DNA of 64,000 nt. Origin: RGIG3528 sp045598045 (GTDB lineage Bacteria; Bacillota; Clostridia; Lachnospirales; Lachnospiraceae). This document shows, in pieces, positions 42,700-51,872 of this stretch; the first letter of the stretch is position 1, and every line of letters begins with the position of its first letter. A program made the position numbers and the translations under genes. Location: the NCBI GenBank assembly GCA_045598045.1, contig JAZLLG010000055.1, forward strand, positions 1 through 64,000. Direction: 5' to 3'. A model generated the notes under the pieces. It ran no database searches and had not been told where the DNA came from. It saw nothing but the letters and a program-made list of their open reading frames with translations.

Positions 42700-45600
42700 T
42701 TAATTGCTAAGTGTACTTTCTATAAGGCTTACGGATACAAGTGCCGAAACGCCCTTTTCCTGCATTGTAATACCATAAAGAGCATCAGCGGATGCCATTG
42801 TTCCACGTCTGTGGGTAATGACAATAAACTGAGTATGATCCGTAAGCTTATGAAGATATTTTGCGTATCTTCCAACGTTTGAGTCATCCAGAGCAGCTTC
42901 GATTTCATCAAGCAGGCAGAAAGGTGACGGCTTGAGATTCTGAATGGCAAAAAGAAGTGCAATTGCAGTAAGAGCACGTTCTCCACCTGAAAGCATCATC
43001 ATATTCTGAAGCTTCTTTCCCGGTGGCTGAGCATTTATTTTAATGCCTGCGGTAAGGATGTCTTCATCTTCGGAAAGCTCAAGGGTGCCTTGACCGCCTC
43101 CGAAAAGTTCCTTAAATACGATGTCAAATTCGTCACGGATGAATGCGAATTTCTCATTGAACTGCTTTCTCATCTCATCTTCTAGCTTAGCGATGATACC
43201 GTTCAACTTCTCCTCTGCAGCAACAATGTCATTCTTCTGAGTTGTGTAGAGGTCATATCTGGCGGATACTTCCTTATACTGCTCTATAGCATTGACATTA
43301 ACGTCACCGAGTGCTCTGATTTTCTGCTTAAGATCACCGACGCCCTTTTTAACGGATGTGTAAGAACCGATTTCTTCATCCTTAAGTGTCTTGGCAGCAT
43401 CAACGGTAATCTCGTACTCGTTCCACATATAGCTGCACTGTTCGTCGATGAGCTCGTCTATACGTGTAAGCTGGTTTTCCAGTCTGAAAGATTCCTTATC
43501 AAGAGCTGAAAGCTTGTCGGACAAAGCCTCACGAGCCGCAAAAAACTCTTTATGGTCCTTTGTAAGTACGGATTTCTTTTCTTCCTGCTCATGAATGGAC
43601 TTATCCAGCTCAGCAACGGAAACCTTCCATTCGGCTATAAGTTCATGTGCATACTTAATCTGAGAATTGAGTTCTTCAATCTGCTCCTCTGTGTTGACAT
43701 AAGAGCCGTTCAGTTCATTAAGTTCTTCATTGAACTTTTCGATTTCATCGTTAAGACGCTGTATGGTCTCGTCAATGAAATCAAGCGACTGCTCGTAGCC
43801 GGCAGCCTCAACCATAAAGGAGGAACCTTTTTCGTTAGCATAACGTTCCAGCCTTCTCTCCTCATCAAGCTGCTGGTTAATTGACTCAATTTTTTCATTG
43901 GCTTCTTTCCTCAAACGTTCGTTTTCGGAAAGTCTGTCATTCAACCCTTGTGCAGCCTTATTGTTCTCAGCTGTTTTTTCATCCAAAGCACGGATATCAA
44001 GCTCAATAACCGAAAATGACTGCTTGCTTTCTTTAAGACGTTCCTCTTCCTTTTTAAGGTTAAGAGTAACGGTATTTTGCTTAATTTCGAGTTTCTTAAG
44101 CTCGGCATATGCTCTGTTTACTTCTTCGCGTAGCTTGTCGCGCTTCTCTTTGAAGCCGTCACGTTCACGTGTAAGTGCATTGATTTTACCAAGAATCTCT
44201 TTTGACTTTTTCTCTGCCTCTTCCATCTCGCGCTTACGGCCGAGGAGGTTTGAATTGTTTTTAAAAGAACCACCGGAAATAGAACCACCGGGGGTAAGCA
44301 TTTCACCGTCCAAAGTAACAATACGCAAAGTATATTTATACTTCTTGGCAAGCTTCAATGCATTGTTCATATCATCGCAGACGATTATACGACCAAGAAG
44401 GTACTTTAAAAGCTCGTTGTATTCTTTGCCTGCTTTGACAAGTTTATTGGCGTAATCAATGACGCCTTCTTCTTTCAAGACATCCTTCTCATCCGCATCC
44501 TTGGCTGTGATGGCATCCAAAGGAAGAAATGTAGCACGTCCGAACTTATTTTCCTTGAGAAACTCAATAAGCTTCTTCGCTGTCGGCTCATCCTTAGTTA
44601 CTACGTTTTGAATATTACCGCCCAAAGCTGTTTCTACAGCTGTCTCATACTTTTCCTGAACCTGTATTATGTCGGCAACAACTCCGACAATACCGGGAAG
44701 ATAAGGCTTTCTTTCCATAACCTTCTTAACGGCACTGCCATAGCCTTCATAACGTTCCGAGAAATCCTTCAAAGTTCCGGCACGGGATTCAAGCTCGATT
44801 TTCTCCTTTTGGAATTTCTCAAGAAAACCGCCTGTTTCATCAAGTCTTTCTTTTAACTTGCTGCTTTCAAGCTCTTTATTTCCAATGGAAATATTGAGTT
44901 CTTTAACCTGTTCTTCAATCTCTTTAAGTTCTCTGCTGAACGTTTCTACAGCTGTCTCATATTCTAATTCAAAGCTCTTCTGTGAAAGAACCTTTTTTGT
45001 AAGTTCAGCTTTCTTAATGGCATTCTGCTCATTAAGTGTATCAATTCTTGAAAGCTCTGTTTTAGTGTTTGTGTCATCGTTAAGAAGGCTCATGAGAAAC
45101 ACATTGCACTGCTCGATTTCGTTGGAGCACTGTTTGATGCGCTCGCGAATATCCTTCATTTCTTCTTCGGAGCTTTCTTTTGTTTTATCAAGAGCAGCCA
45201 TTTTCTCTTTTACTTCAAGTGCCTGCTGCTTCTGTTCTTCGATTTTCTGCTTTCTGTCCTCAGTTTCGGAAACTATGGCTTCTTTACGCTGTTCAAAATG
45301 AGCGTTGCTCTGGAAAAGAGAATTCTTTCGCTCCTCCATAAGCTTTATCTCGCCATCTTTCTTCTCCTGATTAATGAGGATTTCACTTTTTGCCTCTTTA
45401 TCGGCATCAATTTTTGTCGAATACTCGTTTATTTCATTTTCAAGACGTTCATGTTCGGTCTTTGTGTTTTCGTATTCAACCCTTGTTGTCTCAATATCCG
45501 CAGCAACAATCTCGCGCTTTTTCCCTGCTTCATCCTTAAGTGTTTCATTCTTCTCGTAATCAAAAAGGAAAAGGTTGATTTCAAACTTCTTGAGTTCTTC

Positions 45601-46257
45601 CTTTAAACGAAGATACTCTCTTGCTGTTTCAGACTGCTTCTCAAGAGGACCGACCTGCTTTTCCAGCTCGGAAAGAATATCGGTAATACGTGAAAGATTA
45701 AGCTTTTCTTCATCAAGCTCTTTTTCTGCCGCAGCTTTTCTCTTTTTGTATTTAACAATGCCGGCTGCTTCATCAAAAAGCTCACGGCGGTCTTCGGGTT
45801 TACCTGAAAGAATTTTATCAATCTGACCCTGTCCGATGATGGAATAGCCTTCCTTACCGATACCGGTATCAAAGAAAAGCTCCTGAACATCGCGGAGACG
45901 ACAAGTGGAACCGTTAAGGAGGTATTCACTTTCTCCCGAACGATATACTCTTCTGGCAACGGTAACTTCTTCATAATCGAGGTTTAATGCCCTGTCGGAA
46001 TTATCAAATGTAATTGATACATAGGCGTAGCTCATCGGCTTTCTGAGCTGTGTTCCGGAGAAAATAACATCCTCCATCTTGCTTCCACGAAGCTGTTTTG
46101 CGCTCTGTTCACCAAGAACCCATCTTACGGCATCGGCCACATTACTCTTGCCGGACCCGTTGGGGCCGACAATAGCGGTAATTCCGGAATTAAACTTGAA
46201 GTTGATTTTATTTGCAAAGGATTTGAATCCGTGAATTTCTATTGACTTGAGATACAT
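42700..46257 (-). CDS. smc: Chromosome segregation protein SMC
   Basis: An 1185-residue condensin ATPase. Walker A GPNGSGKSNVADA is near residue 32, the hinge lies near 500-690 between two long coiled coils, and the ABC signature LSGGERALTAIALLFA lies near 1088 with the Walker B CLLDEIEAALD just after. It loads on the chromosome and promotes arm alignment. It overlaps nothing but abuts rnc (1 base), the classical rnc-smc-ftsY order. Confidence 0.98.
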   Translation of the reverse strand: MYLKSIEIHGFKSFANKINFKFNSGITAIVGPNGSGKSNVADAVRWVLGEQSAKQLRGSKMEDVIFSGTQLRKPMSYAYVSITFDNSDRALNLDYEEVTVARRVYRSGESEYLLNGSTCRLRDVQELFFDTGIGKEGYSIIGQGQIDKILSGKPEDRRELFDEAAGIVKYKKRKAAAEKELDEEKLNLSRITDILSELEKQVGPLEKQSETAREYLRLKEELKKFEINLFLFDYEKNETLKDEAGKKREIVAADIETTRVEYENTKTEHERLENEINEYSTKIDADKEAKSEILINQEKKDGEIKLMEERKNSLFQSNAHFEQRKEAIVSETEDRKQKIEEQKQQALEVKEKMAALDKTKESSEEEMKDIRERIKQCSNEIEQCNVFLMSLLNDDTNTKTELSRIDTLNEQNAIKKAELTKKVLSQKSFELEYETAVETFSRELKEIEEQVKELNISIGNKELESSKLKERLDETGGFLEKFQKEKIELESRAGTLKDFSERYEGYGSAVKKVMERKPYLPGIVGVVADIIQVQEKYETAVETALGGNIQNVVTKDEPTAKKLIEFLKENKFGRATFLPLDAITAKDADEKDVLKEEGVIDYANKLVKAGKEYNELLKYLLGRIIVCDDMNNALKLAKKYKYTLRIVTLDGEMLTPGGSISGGSFKNNSNLLGRKREMEEAEKKSKEILGKINALTRERDGFKEKRDKLREEVNRAYAELKKLEIKQNTVTLNLKKEEERLKESKQSFSVIELDIRALDEKTAENNKAAQGLNDRLSENERLRKEANEKIESINQQLDEERRLERYANEKGSSFMVEAAGYEQSLDFIDETIQRLNDEIEKFNEELNELNGSYVNTEEQIEELNSQIKYAHELIAEWKVSVAELDKSIHEQEEKKSVLTKDHKEFFAAREALSDKLSALDKESFRLENQLTRIDELIDEQCSYMWNEYEITVDAAKTLKDEEIGSYTSVKKGVGDLKQKIRALGDVNVNAIEQYKEVSARYDLYTTQKNDIVAAEEKLNGIIAKLEDEMRKQFNEKFAFIRDEFDIVFKELFGGGQGTLELSEDEDILTAGIKINAQPPGKKLQNMMMLSGGERALTAIALLFAIQNLKPSPFCLLDEIEAALDDSNVGRYAKYLHKLTDHTQFIVITHRRGTMASADALYGITMQEKGVSALVSVSLIESTLSN

Positions 46258-46959
46258 TTATTTTCCTTCGTCTTTATTTTTAAAGTATATGAGTGTTTCA
46301 TAAGCAGCAGACTGTTCTGCAGCCTTTTTACTGTGTCCCTTGCCCATACAGCACTCTCTGTCGCCGATAAAGGCTTGTACAATAAACACCTTATCGTGTT
46401 CGGGACCTTCTTCAGAAACAAGCTTATATGTTACAGGAAGCTTAAAATTACCCTGGGAGTATTCCTGAAGAACACTTTTACTGTCATAAAATAATGATTT
46501 ATGCTCTATATCGTTCAGAACAAAACGGAGCACAAATGCTTTAGCCTGCTCAAAACCGCCGTCAAGGAAAATGGCTCCGATAACCGATTCAAATGCATCG
46601 GAAGTAACGGAATCGCGGTAACGTCCGCCATTTTTATCTTCACCGACACCAAGCACAAGGAACTCGGAAAGACCGATTTCTTTTGCACAGGCTGCAAGTG
46701 CCATTTCGCATACAAGACTTGCCCTGAGCTTTGTAAGCTCGCCCTCTTGTTTTTCAGGATATGTTTTGTAAAGGAACTCACTGGATATTGTTTCAAGTAC
46801 GGCGTCCCCAAGAAATTCTATACGTTCATTACACTCAATCTTGTTCATAACTCTTTCATGAACATAAGAGCTGTGAGTAAGTGCAAGTTTAATCAGATTC
46901 TTGTCTTTAAAGACATATCCTATATTCTGTTCAAGGCGTTCAATACCATCAAAAGCCAT
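46258..46959 (-). CDS. rnc: Ribonuclease III
   Basis: A 233-residue double-strand-specific endonuclease. The catalytic signature ERIEFLGDAVLE is near residue 45, the second acidic motif DAFESVIGAIFLDGG near 120, and the dsRNA-binding domain ends in GKGHSKKAAEQSAAYE. It processes rRNA precursors and other structured RNAs. A long imperfect hairpin lies just upstream in the leader. Confidence 0.98.
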   Translation of the reverse strand: MAFDGIERLEQNIGYVFKDKNLIKLALTHSSYVHERVMNKIECNERIEFLGDAVLETISSEFLYKTYPEKQEGELTKLRASLVCEMALAACAKEIGLSEFLVLGVGEDKNGGRYRDSVTSDAFESVIGAIFLDGGFEQAKAFVLRFVLNDIEHKSLFYDSKSVLQEYSQGNFKLPVTYKLVSEEGPEHDKVFIVQAFIGDRECCMGKGHSKKAAEQSAAYETLIYFKNKDEGK

Positions 46960-46974
46960 ACAAAATCCTCAAAA

Positions 46975-47023
46975 GAAAGGACACTTTCTCTTCAACAGCT
47001 TCGTCAAAGACAAAAGTGTCCTA
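46975..47023 (-). other. Long hairpin between acpP and rnc
   Basis: GGACACTTT (47021-47013) pairs with AAAGTGTCC (46987-46979); inside, CTTTGAC pairs with GTTGAAG using two G-U pairs. The tail is TTTCTTTTG. It is either a terminator for plsX-acpP or a processing site for RNase III. It is 20 bases upstream of the rnc ATG. Confidence 0.75.
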
Positions 47024-47043
47024 AAAAATCATTTTTTCTTAAA

Positions 47044-47274
47044 CTACTTAAGAACTGTCTTAATCTGATCTACTGCATCATTAACAGTAACAATCTTTTC
47101 AGCTGCTTCGTTGGGGATTTCGATATCGAACTCCTCTTCGATGCCCATGATTATCTGAAAGACATCAAGTGAATCCGCGCCTAAATCCTCAACAAATGTG
47201 GATTCAGGAGAAATATCGTCTTCAGAAATGTTTAATACCTCAGCGATAATTGATCTGATTTTTTCAAATTCCAT
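47044..47274 (-). CDS. acpP: Acyl carrier protein
   Basis: A 76-residue acyl carrier protein. The phosphopantetheine site is in GADSLDVFQ near residue 34. GGAGG lies 7 bases before the ATG at 47274, inside the end of plsX; the upstream in-frame ATG at 47289 is less likely. It follows plsX, which uses acyl-ACP as substrate. Confidence 0.97.
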   Translation of the reverse strand: MEFEKIRSIIAEVLNISEDDISPESTFVEDLGADSLDVFQIIMGIEEEFDIEIPNEAAEKIVTVNDAVDQIKTVLK

Positions 47275-47276
47275 AA

Positions 47277-48296
47277 TTATTCCTCCCAAGAATCATTACC
47301 CATAATATTTTCTTTGATTTTTTCGTTAATACGCTGTTCTTTATATGTTATGCACTGCAACAGAGACGTTTTTATTTCCTTTGCCTTAGCGCTTCCATGC
47401 GTTTTCAAAACGAGCCCGTTAAGTCCAAGCATCGGAGCACTGCCATATTCGGCTGTGTCCATTGACTTTAATGTTTTCTTCAAAGCAGGCTTAACAAGCA
47501 AACCACCGATTTTGCTTCTGAAGCTCGAATAAAAGCTTTCCTTAACTTTACCAAGAAGAGCATTTGCAACACCCTCATAAAGCTTAAGAATAACATTACC
47601 CGTAAACCCTTCGCAAATGATAACATCCGCTCCGCCGTTAGGGATTTCCCGTGCTTCTATGCTTCCGATGAAATTAATGTCTTTGCACTCTTTAAGAAGA
47701 GGATACGTTTCTTTAACAAGCTGATTGCCTTTCTCCTCTTCAAGACCAATGTTGACAATGGCAACTCTCGGCGCTTTGACACCCATAACATTTTCATAGT
47801 AGATGGAGCCCATCTTCGCAAACTGTACAAGATGTGATGAACGGGCATCAACATTTGCACCGCAGTCGCAAAGAAGTGAAACTCCTTTTGTTGTTGGAAT
47901 CATACTGCCGAGAGGAGGCCTTTCGACTCCTTTTATTCTTCCAACAATCAGCTGTGCTCCAACAAGCACTGCTCCGGTACTGCCGGCTGAAAGAAAAGCA
48001 TCTGCTTCTCCGTTTTTAACAAGCCCCAGAGCAACTGAAATGGAAGAATTTTTCTTTCTTCTGATTGCATTAACAGGAGCTTCATCACAGGTGATTATCT
48101 CATCTGCGTTAATTATTTCAATATGGTCCTTGTCATATTCGTATTCATTAAGCTCTTTATCGACAAGAGGTTCTTTACCGACAAGCTTAACGTATATTCT
48201 CGAGTCAGCCTTAACTGCCTCAACACACCCTCGGACAATTTCTCCGGGTGAATTGTCTCCGCCCATGGCATCAACGGCAACAATAACCCTATCCAT
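47277..48296 (-). CDS. plsX: Phosphate acyltransferase PlsX
   Basis: A 339-residue enzyme that makes acyl-phosphate from acyl-ACP, the first step of phosphatidate synthesis in Firmicutes. It has 'VAVDAMGGDNSPGEIVRG' near residue 6, 'LSAGSTGAVLVGAQLIVGRI' near 102, and 'DVIICEGFTGNVILKLYEG' near 226. The partner acpP follows directly, with only two bases between stop and start. Confidence 0.97.
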   Translation of the reverse strand: MDRVIVAVDAMGGDNSPGEIVRGCVEAVKADSRIYVKLVGKEPLVDKELNEYEYDKDHIEIINADEIITCDEAPVNAIRRKKNSSISVALGLVKNGEADAFLSAGSTGAVLVGAQLIVGRIKGVERPPLGSMIPTTKGVSLLCDCGANVDARSSHLVQFAKMGSIYYENVMGVKAPRVAIVNIGLEEEKGNQLVKETYPLLKECKDINFIGSIEAREIPNGGADVIICEGFTGNVILKLYEGVANALLGKVKESFYSSFRSKIGGLLVKPALKKTLKSMDTAEYGSAPMLGLNGLVLKTHGSAKAKEIKTSLLQCITYKEQRINEKIKENIMGNDSWEE

Positions 48297-48313
48297 AAGG
48301 TTCCTCCAAATTG

Positions 48314-49087
48314 CTACATTTTCTTATAAAAGAAAGATCTGCAAGTCTCGTAGTTTAGTACGTAGGACTGAATTATCTGCTCTGTGGAACCGACAAACAG
48401 ATAACCGCCTTTCTTCAATGATGCGTTGAATTTCTTATAAATCTCGGTCTTGGCTTCGTCTGTGAAGTAAATGAGAACATTTCTGCAAACAATAATATCA
48501 TTGTTTGTAGGATAAGGATCTCTTAAAAGATTGTGATTTCGGAAATCAACACAACGCTTAATATCGTCTGAAATTTTGTATGTATATTCATTTACCTGAG
48601 TGAAATACCTGTCAAGGAATTCCTTCGGAACGCAACGCAGGCTCTTTTCGTTGTAGAGACCGGCTTTTGCTTTTTCAAGCACCTGTTTGTCGATATCCGT
48701 AGCAATAATGCGGATGGACGACAAAGGAATATGTTTCGAAAGAATCATGGCGATAGTATAAGGTTCATCTCCTGTTGAGCATGCAGCACTCCAAATCTGA
48801 GGGCTTCTCGTTCCGGCAAGAATTTCGGGAAGAAGTTCTTTTTCAAGGATGTTCCACTGTTCGGGATTTCTGAAAAACTCAGAAACGTTTATCGTCATGT
48901 AGTTAACGAACTCTTCAAAAAGTTCACGGTCTCTTTTAATTGCTACAACATAATCTGCGTAGGTGGTGATGCCGTGTTTAAGAATGAGTGTGTCGATACG
49001 TCTCCTCATCTGTCTCTCTTTGTATGAGCTCAGATCAATTTGTGTCAGGGCAAATATTTCTTTTTTAAATGTTTCGTAATCATCCAT
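48314..49087 (-). CDS. cheR: Chemotaxis methyltransferase CheR
   Basis: A 257-residue S-adenosylmethionine-dependent methyltransferase that methylates Glu residues of chemoreceptors. The N-terminal helical domain holds 'YKERQMRRRIDTLI' near 17, and the catalytic domain has 'VSEFFRNPEQWNILE' near 69 and 'IWSAACSTGDEPYTIAMIL' near 95. It is solitary: no other che or fla gene is in the window. It opens the plsX-acpP unit. GGAGGA is 23 bases upstream of the ATG, separated from it by a short hairpin. Confidence 0.95.
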   Translation of the reverse strand: MDDYETFKKEIFALTQIDLSSYKERQMRRRIDTLILKHGITTYADYVVAIKRDRELFEEFVNYMTINVSEFFRNPEQWNILEKELLPEILAGTRSPQIWSAACSTGDEPYTIAMILSKHIPLSSIRIIATDIDKQVLEKAKAGLYNEKSLRCVPKEFLDRYFTQVNEYTYKISDDIKRCVDFRNHNLLRDPYPTNNDIIVCRNVLIYFTDEAKTEIYKKFNASLKKGGYLFVGSTEQIIQSYVLNYETCRSFFYKKM

Positions 49088-49096
49088 AAATACGAT

Positions 49097-49110
49097 ACAG
49101 GATGTCCTGT
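49097..49110 (-). other. Hairpin between the cheR ribosome binding site and ATG
   Basis: ACAGGA / TCCTGT with a 2-base loop lies between GGAGGA (49116-49111) and the cheR ATG at 49087. If folded, it leaves 9 bases between the ribosome binding site and the ATG. Confidence 0.65.
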
Positions 49111-49173
49111 TCCTCCTTCCGGAATGATTGTCAGCACTATTTCAGACTTTTGCTACTAAAACCAATATTTAAG

Positions 49174-49210
49174 AAAAACCGGCAACGCCAGCTAAACAGG
49201 CGCTGCCGGA
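49174..49210 (-). terminator. Terminator after ispH-rpsA
   Basis: An 11-bp stem (CCGGCAGCGCC / GGCGTTGCCGG, one G-T pair) followed by TTTTTC. It starts about 15 bases past the stop. Confidence 0.93.
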
Positions 49211-49223
49211 CAAAAGTGTCGGA

Positions 49224-51164
49224 TTACTCAGCAGTAACCTCTGCTGCAGGAGCTTCCTCAGAAGCTTCCTCGTTCTCTTCGGGCTTTTCAAGTGCTCTCA
49301 TGGAAAGAGAAATCTTCTTGTCGTCGTAGTTGAAATCTACGATTGCAGCTGTGATTTCCTGACCAACCTTAAGAACGTCTGAAGGCTTCTCGATTCTCTT
49401 TGTGGAGATCTGAGAAACATGAAGAAGTGCGTCAACGCCGGGAACGATTTCGATGAATGCACCGAAGTCTGTCATTCTGGCAACCTTACCTGTGATAACG
49501 TTACCGATTGCGAAATCTTCATCAGCGTTAGCCCAAGGATTCTGATCTGCAAACTTCATGGAAAGAGCAATCTTCTCACCGGAAATTTCCTTGATGAATG
49601 CACGAACGTTGTCGCCGGACTTAAATGTCTTCTTAGGGGATTCGATGCGGCCCCAGCTCATCTCTGAGATGTGAAGGAGACCATCGATGCCGCCGATATC
49701 AACGAATGCACCGAAGTCTGTAACGTTCTTTACAACGCCTTCAACTACATCGCCGACTTTAATCTTGTCGAGAAGCTCTTTCTTCTTCTCTTCCTTAACA
49801 GCTGAAACAAGCTGCTTTCTGTCACCGATAACTCTTCTTCTCTTGGGATTGAACTCTGTGAGAACGAATTCGATTTCCTGTCCCTTGTACTTTGTAAGAT
49901 CCTTTTCGAAAGAATCCGAAGCAAGGCTTGCAGGAATGAAAATACGTGTTTCGTCGATTTCAACGATGAGACCGCCGTTAAGTACTTCCGTAACGGGAGC
50001 CTTAAGAACTTTCTTCTCGTTGAATGCTTCTTCGAGAATCTTGCTGGAGCGTTCAGCAGCAAGTCTCTTGTATGATGCGATAACCTGGCCTTCACGGTCA
50101 TCAACCTTTAAGATCTTAACGTTGAGTGTATCACCAACGTTAACAACCTTTGTAAGGTCTACGTTAGGAGTGCTTGTGTACTCTGCGCGGGAAATGGTAG
50201 CATCTGACTTATAACCTATGTTTAAGATTATCTCGTCTTCTTTAACACTGATAACTGTGCCTTCTACAACCTGACCGGTATGTACTGTCTTAAAAGACTC
50301 CTCCATTAATTGTTCAAAACTTAATTCCATAACAGTAAGAACCTCCTTGATGATTTTGTTTGGGGTCGATGCCCCGGCAGTAATACCTACGCTGCAGAAA
50401 GATTTAAGCATACTTAAATCCAGGTTAATGGGTTTCTGTATAAAGTAAGTACTAGCGCATTGCTGCTTGCAGATTTCAAACAGCTTACGTGTGTTGGAAC
50501 TGTTTGCGCCTCCGATAACTATCATTGCATCGTGTGTTTTGGCCATCTCACACGCTTCCGTTTGACGAACCTCAGTGGCATTGCAAATTGTGTTCATAAC
50601 AGATACATTGTAAACTTTATTTTTCAAAATTTCAACTATTTCTTTAAAAATATTGCTGTTAAATGTAGTCTGTGAAACAAGAACATATTTTTTGTTTTTA
50701 TCAGGTATAAAATTCCTTGCAGACTCAGTATTTTCAATGACATGAGTCTCTCCTACACTCCAACCGACGATAGCCTTTACTTCGGGGTGTCCGGGGTCTC
50801 CCGCTATAAGAATTACGTTTTCTTTTTTACTTTCACTTTCAACAATAGTGTGAATTTTCTTAACAAATGGGCAAGTTGCGTCTACGATTTCATGACCGCT
50901 GTTTTGCAGACTTTCGAAAATAGTTCTTGATACACCGTGTGAGCGAATAAAAAGATACCCCTTCGGAAGCTTTCCGAGTTCATCTATGTCCTCGACAATC
51001 TTAACGCCCTTTTGTCTGAGTTCTTCAATAACCTCTTCGTTGTGAATTATAGGCCCGAAGGTGTATACCGGTTTACCGTCTTCTGTTTTCTCATAAACAG
51101 ACGAAACCGCCCGCTGCACACCAAAGCAGAAGCCGGCGGTTTTCGCTACGTCAATCTTAATCAT
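49224..51164 (-). CDS. ispH: IspH - ribosomal protein S1 fusion
   Basis: A 646-residue bifunctional protein. Residues about 1-280 are HMBPP reductase (IspH), last step of the MEP pathway, with the three 4Fe-4S Cys in TAGFCFGVQ (near 12), DATCPFVKK (near 96) and NTICNATEV (near 195). The rest carries four S1 domains, the last two near GAFVDIGGIDGLLHISE and GAFIEIVPGVDALLHVS, ending in an acidic tail. This fusion is known in Clostridia. The ATG overlaps the cmk stop (ATGA). Confidence 0.96.
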   Translation of the reverse strand: MIKIDVAKTAGFCFGVQRAVSSVYEKTEDGKPVYTFGPIIHNEEVIEELRQKGVKIVEDIDELGKLPKGYLFIRSHGVSRTIFESLQNSGHEIVDATCPFVKKIHTIVESESKKENVILIAGDPGHPEVKAIVGWSVGETHVIENTESARNFIPDKNKKYVLVSQTTFNSNIFKEIVEILKNKVYNVSVMNTICNATEVRQTEACEMAKTHDAMIVIGGANSSNTRKLFEICKQQCASTYFIQKPINLDLSMLKSFCSVGITAGASTPNKIIKEVLTVMELSFEQLMEESFKTVHTGQVVEGTVISVKEDEIILNIGYKSDATISRAEYTSTPNVDLTKVVNVGDTLNVKILKVDDREGQVIASYKRLAAERSSKILEEAFNEKKVLKAPVTEVLNGGLIVEIDETRIFIPASLASDSFEKDLTKYKGQEIEFVLTEFNPKRRRVIGDRKQLVSAVKEEKKKELLDKIKVGDVVEGVVKNVTDFGAFVDIGGIDGLLHISEMSWGRIESPKKTFKSGDNVRAFIKEISGEKIALSMKFADQNPWANADEDFAIGNVITGKVARMTDFGAFIEIVPGVDALLHVSQISTKRIEKPSDVLKVGQEITAAIVDFNYDDKKISLSMRALEKPEENEEASEEAPAAEVTAE

Positions 51165-51829
51165 AAGCCCCTTTCGGAACACAAGCCTAAAATGGCATCA
51201 ACAACCTGGTCGATGTCCATATCGGACGAATCAACCACTACTGCGTCCTCGGCCTGCATAAGCGGTGATGCTTCCCTGTGCATATCTCTGTAATCGCGCT
51301 CCTCAATCTGAGCCTGAAGTTCGGCAAGATCGCACACCGCACCCTTTGCCAAAAACTCATCATAACGTCTCTTGGCACGTACCGCCGAAGACGCCGTGAG
51401 ATATATTTTTAATACTGCATCCGGAAGAACAACCGTTCCGATGTCACGGCCATCCATGACAACCGACTGGTTTTTGGCCATTTCCTGCTGAAGCGCAACC
51501 ATTTTCTTTCTAACTTCCGGGTTTGCCGAAACGGCGGAAGCCATATTGCCTACTTCCTGAGTACGAATGAGACCGTTAACATTTTCGCCGTTAAGATAAA
51601 CGACCTGTTCTCCGTTCTCGTATTTAATCGTGACATTGATTTCATCAAGTCTTTTTTCAATTTCTTCGGGGAATTCAACTTCAACGTTTTCCCTGAGGTA
51701 GAAAAGCCCCATGGCGCGGTACATTGCCCCTGTATCAACGTAAATAAAACCCTTTTCCTTTGCTATTCTTTTTGCGATTGTACTCTTTCCTGCTCCTGCA
51801 GGTCCGTCAATAGCTATCGAATTAATCAT
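51161..51829 (-). CDS. cmk: Cytidylate kinase
   Basis: A 222-residue CMP/dCMP kinase. The P-loop is IDGPAGAGKSTIAKRIA near residue 5, YVDTGAMYRAMG lies near 29, and MDGRDIGTVVLPDA near 123. An in-frame ATG at 51865 exists, but GGAGGG lies 4 bases before the ATG at 51829. It is followed by ispH-rpsA, the usual clostridial order. Confidence 0.97.
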   Translation of the reverse strand: MINSIAIDGPAGAGKSTIAKRIAKEKGFIYVDTGAMYRAMGLFYLRENVEVEFPEEIEKRLDEINVTIKYENGEQVVYLNGENVNGLIRTQEVGNMASAVSANPEVRKKMVALQQEMAKNQSVVMDGRDIGTVVLPDAVLKIYLTASSAVRAKRRYDEFLAKGAVCDLAELQAQIEERDYRDMHREASPLMQAEDAVVVDSSDMDIDQVVDAILGLCSERGL

Positions 51830-51872
51830 TTTTCCCTCCAAATAAAACTTATTAACGTTCGTCACCCGGATT

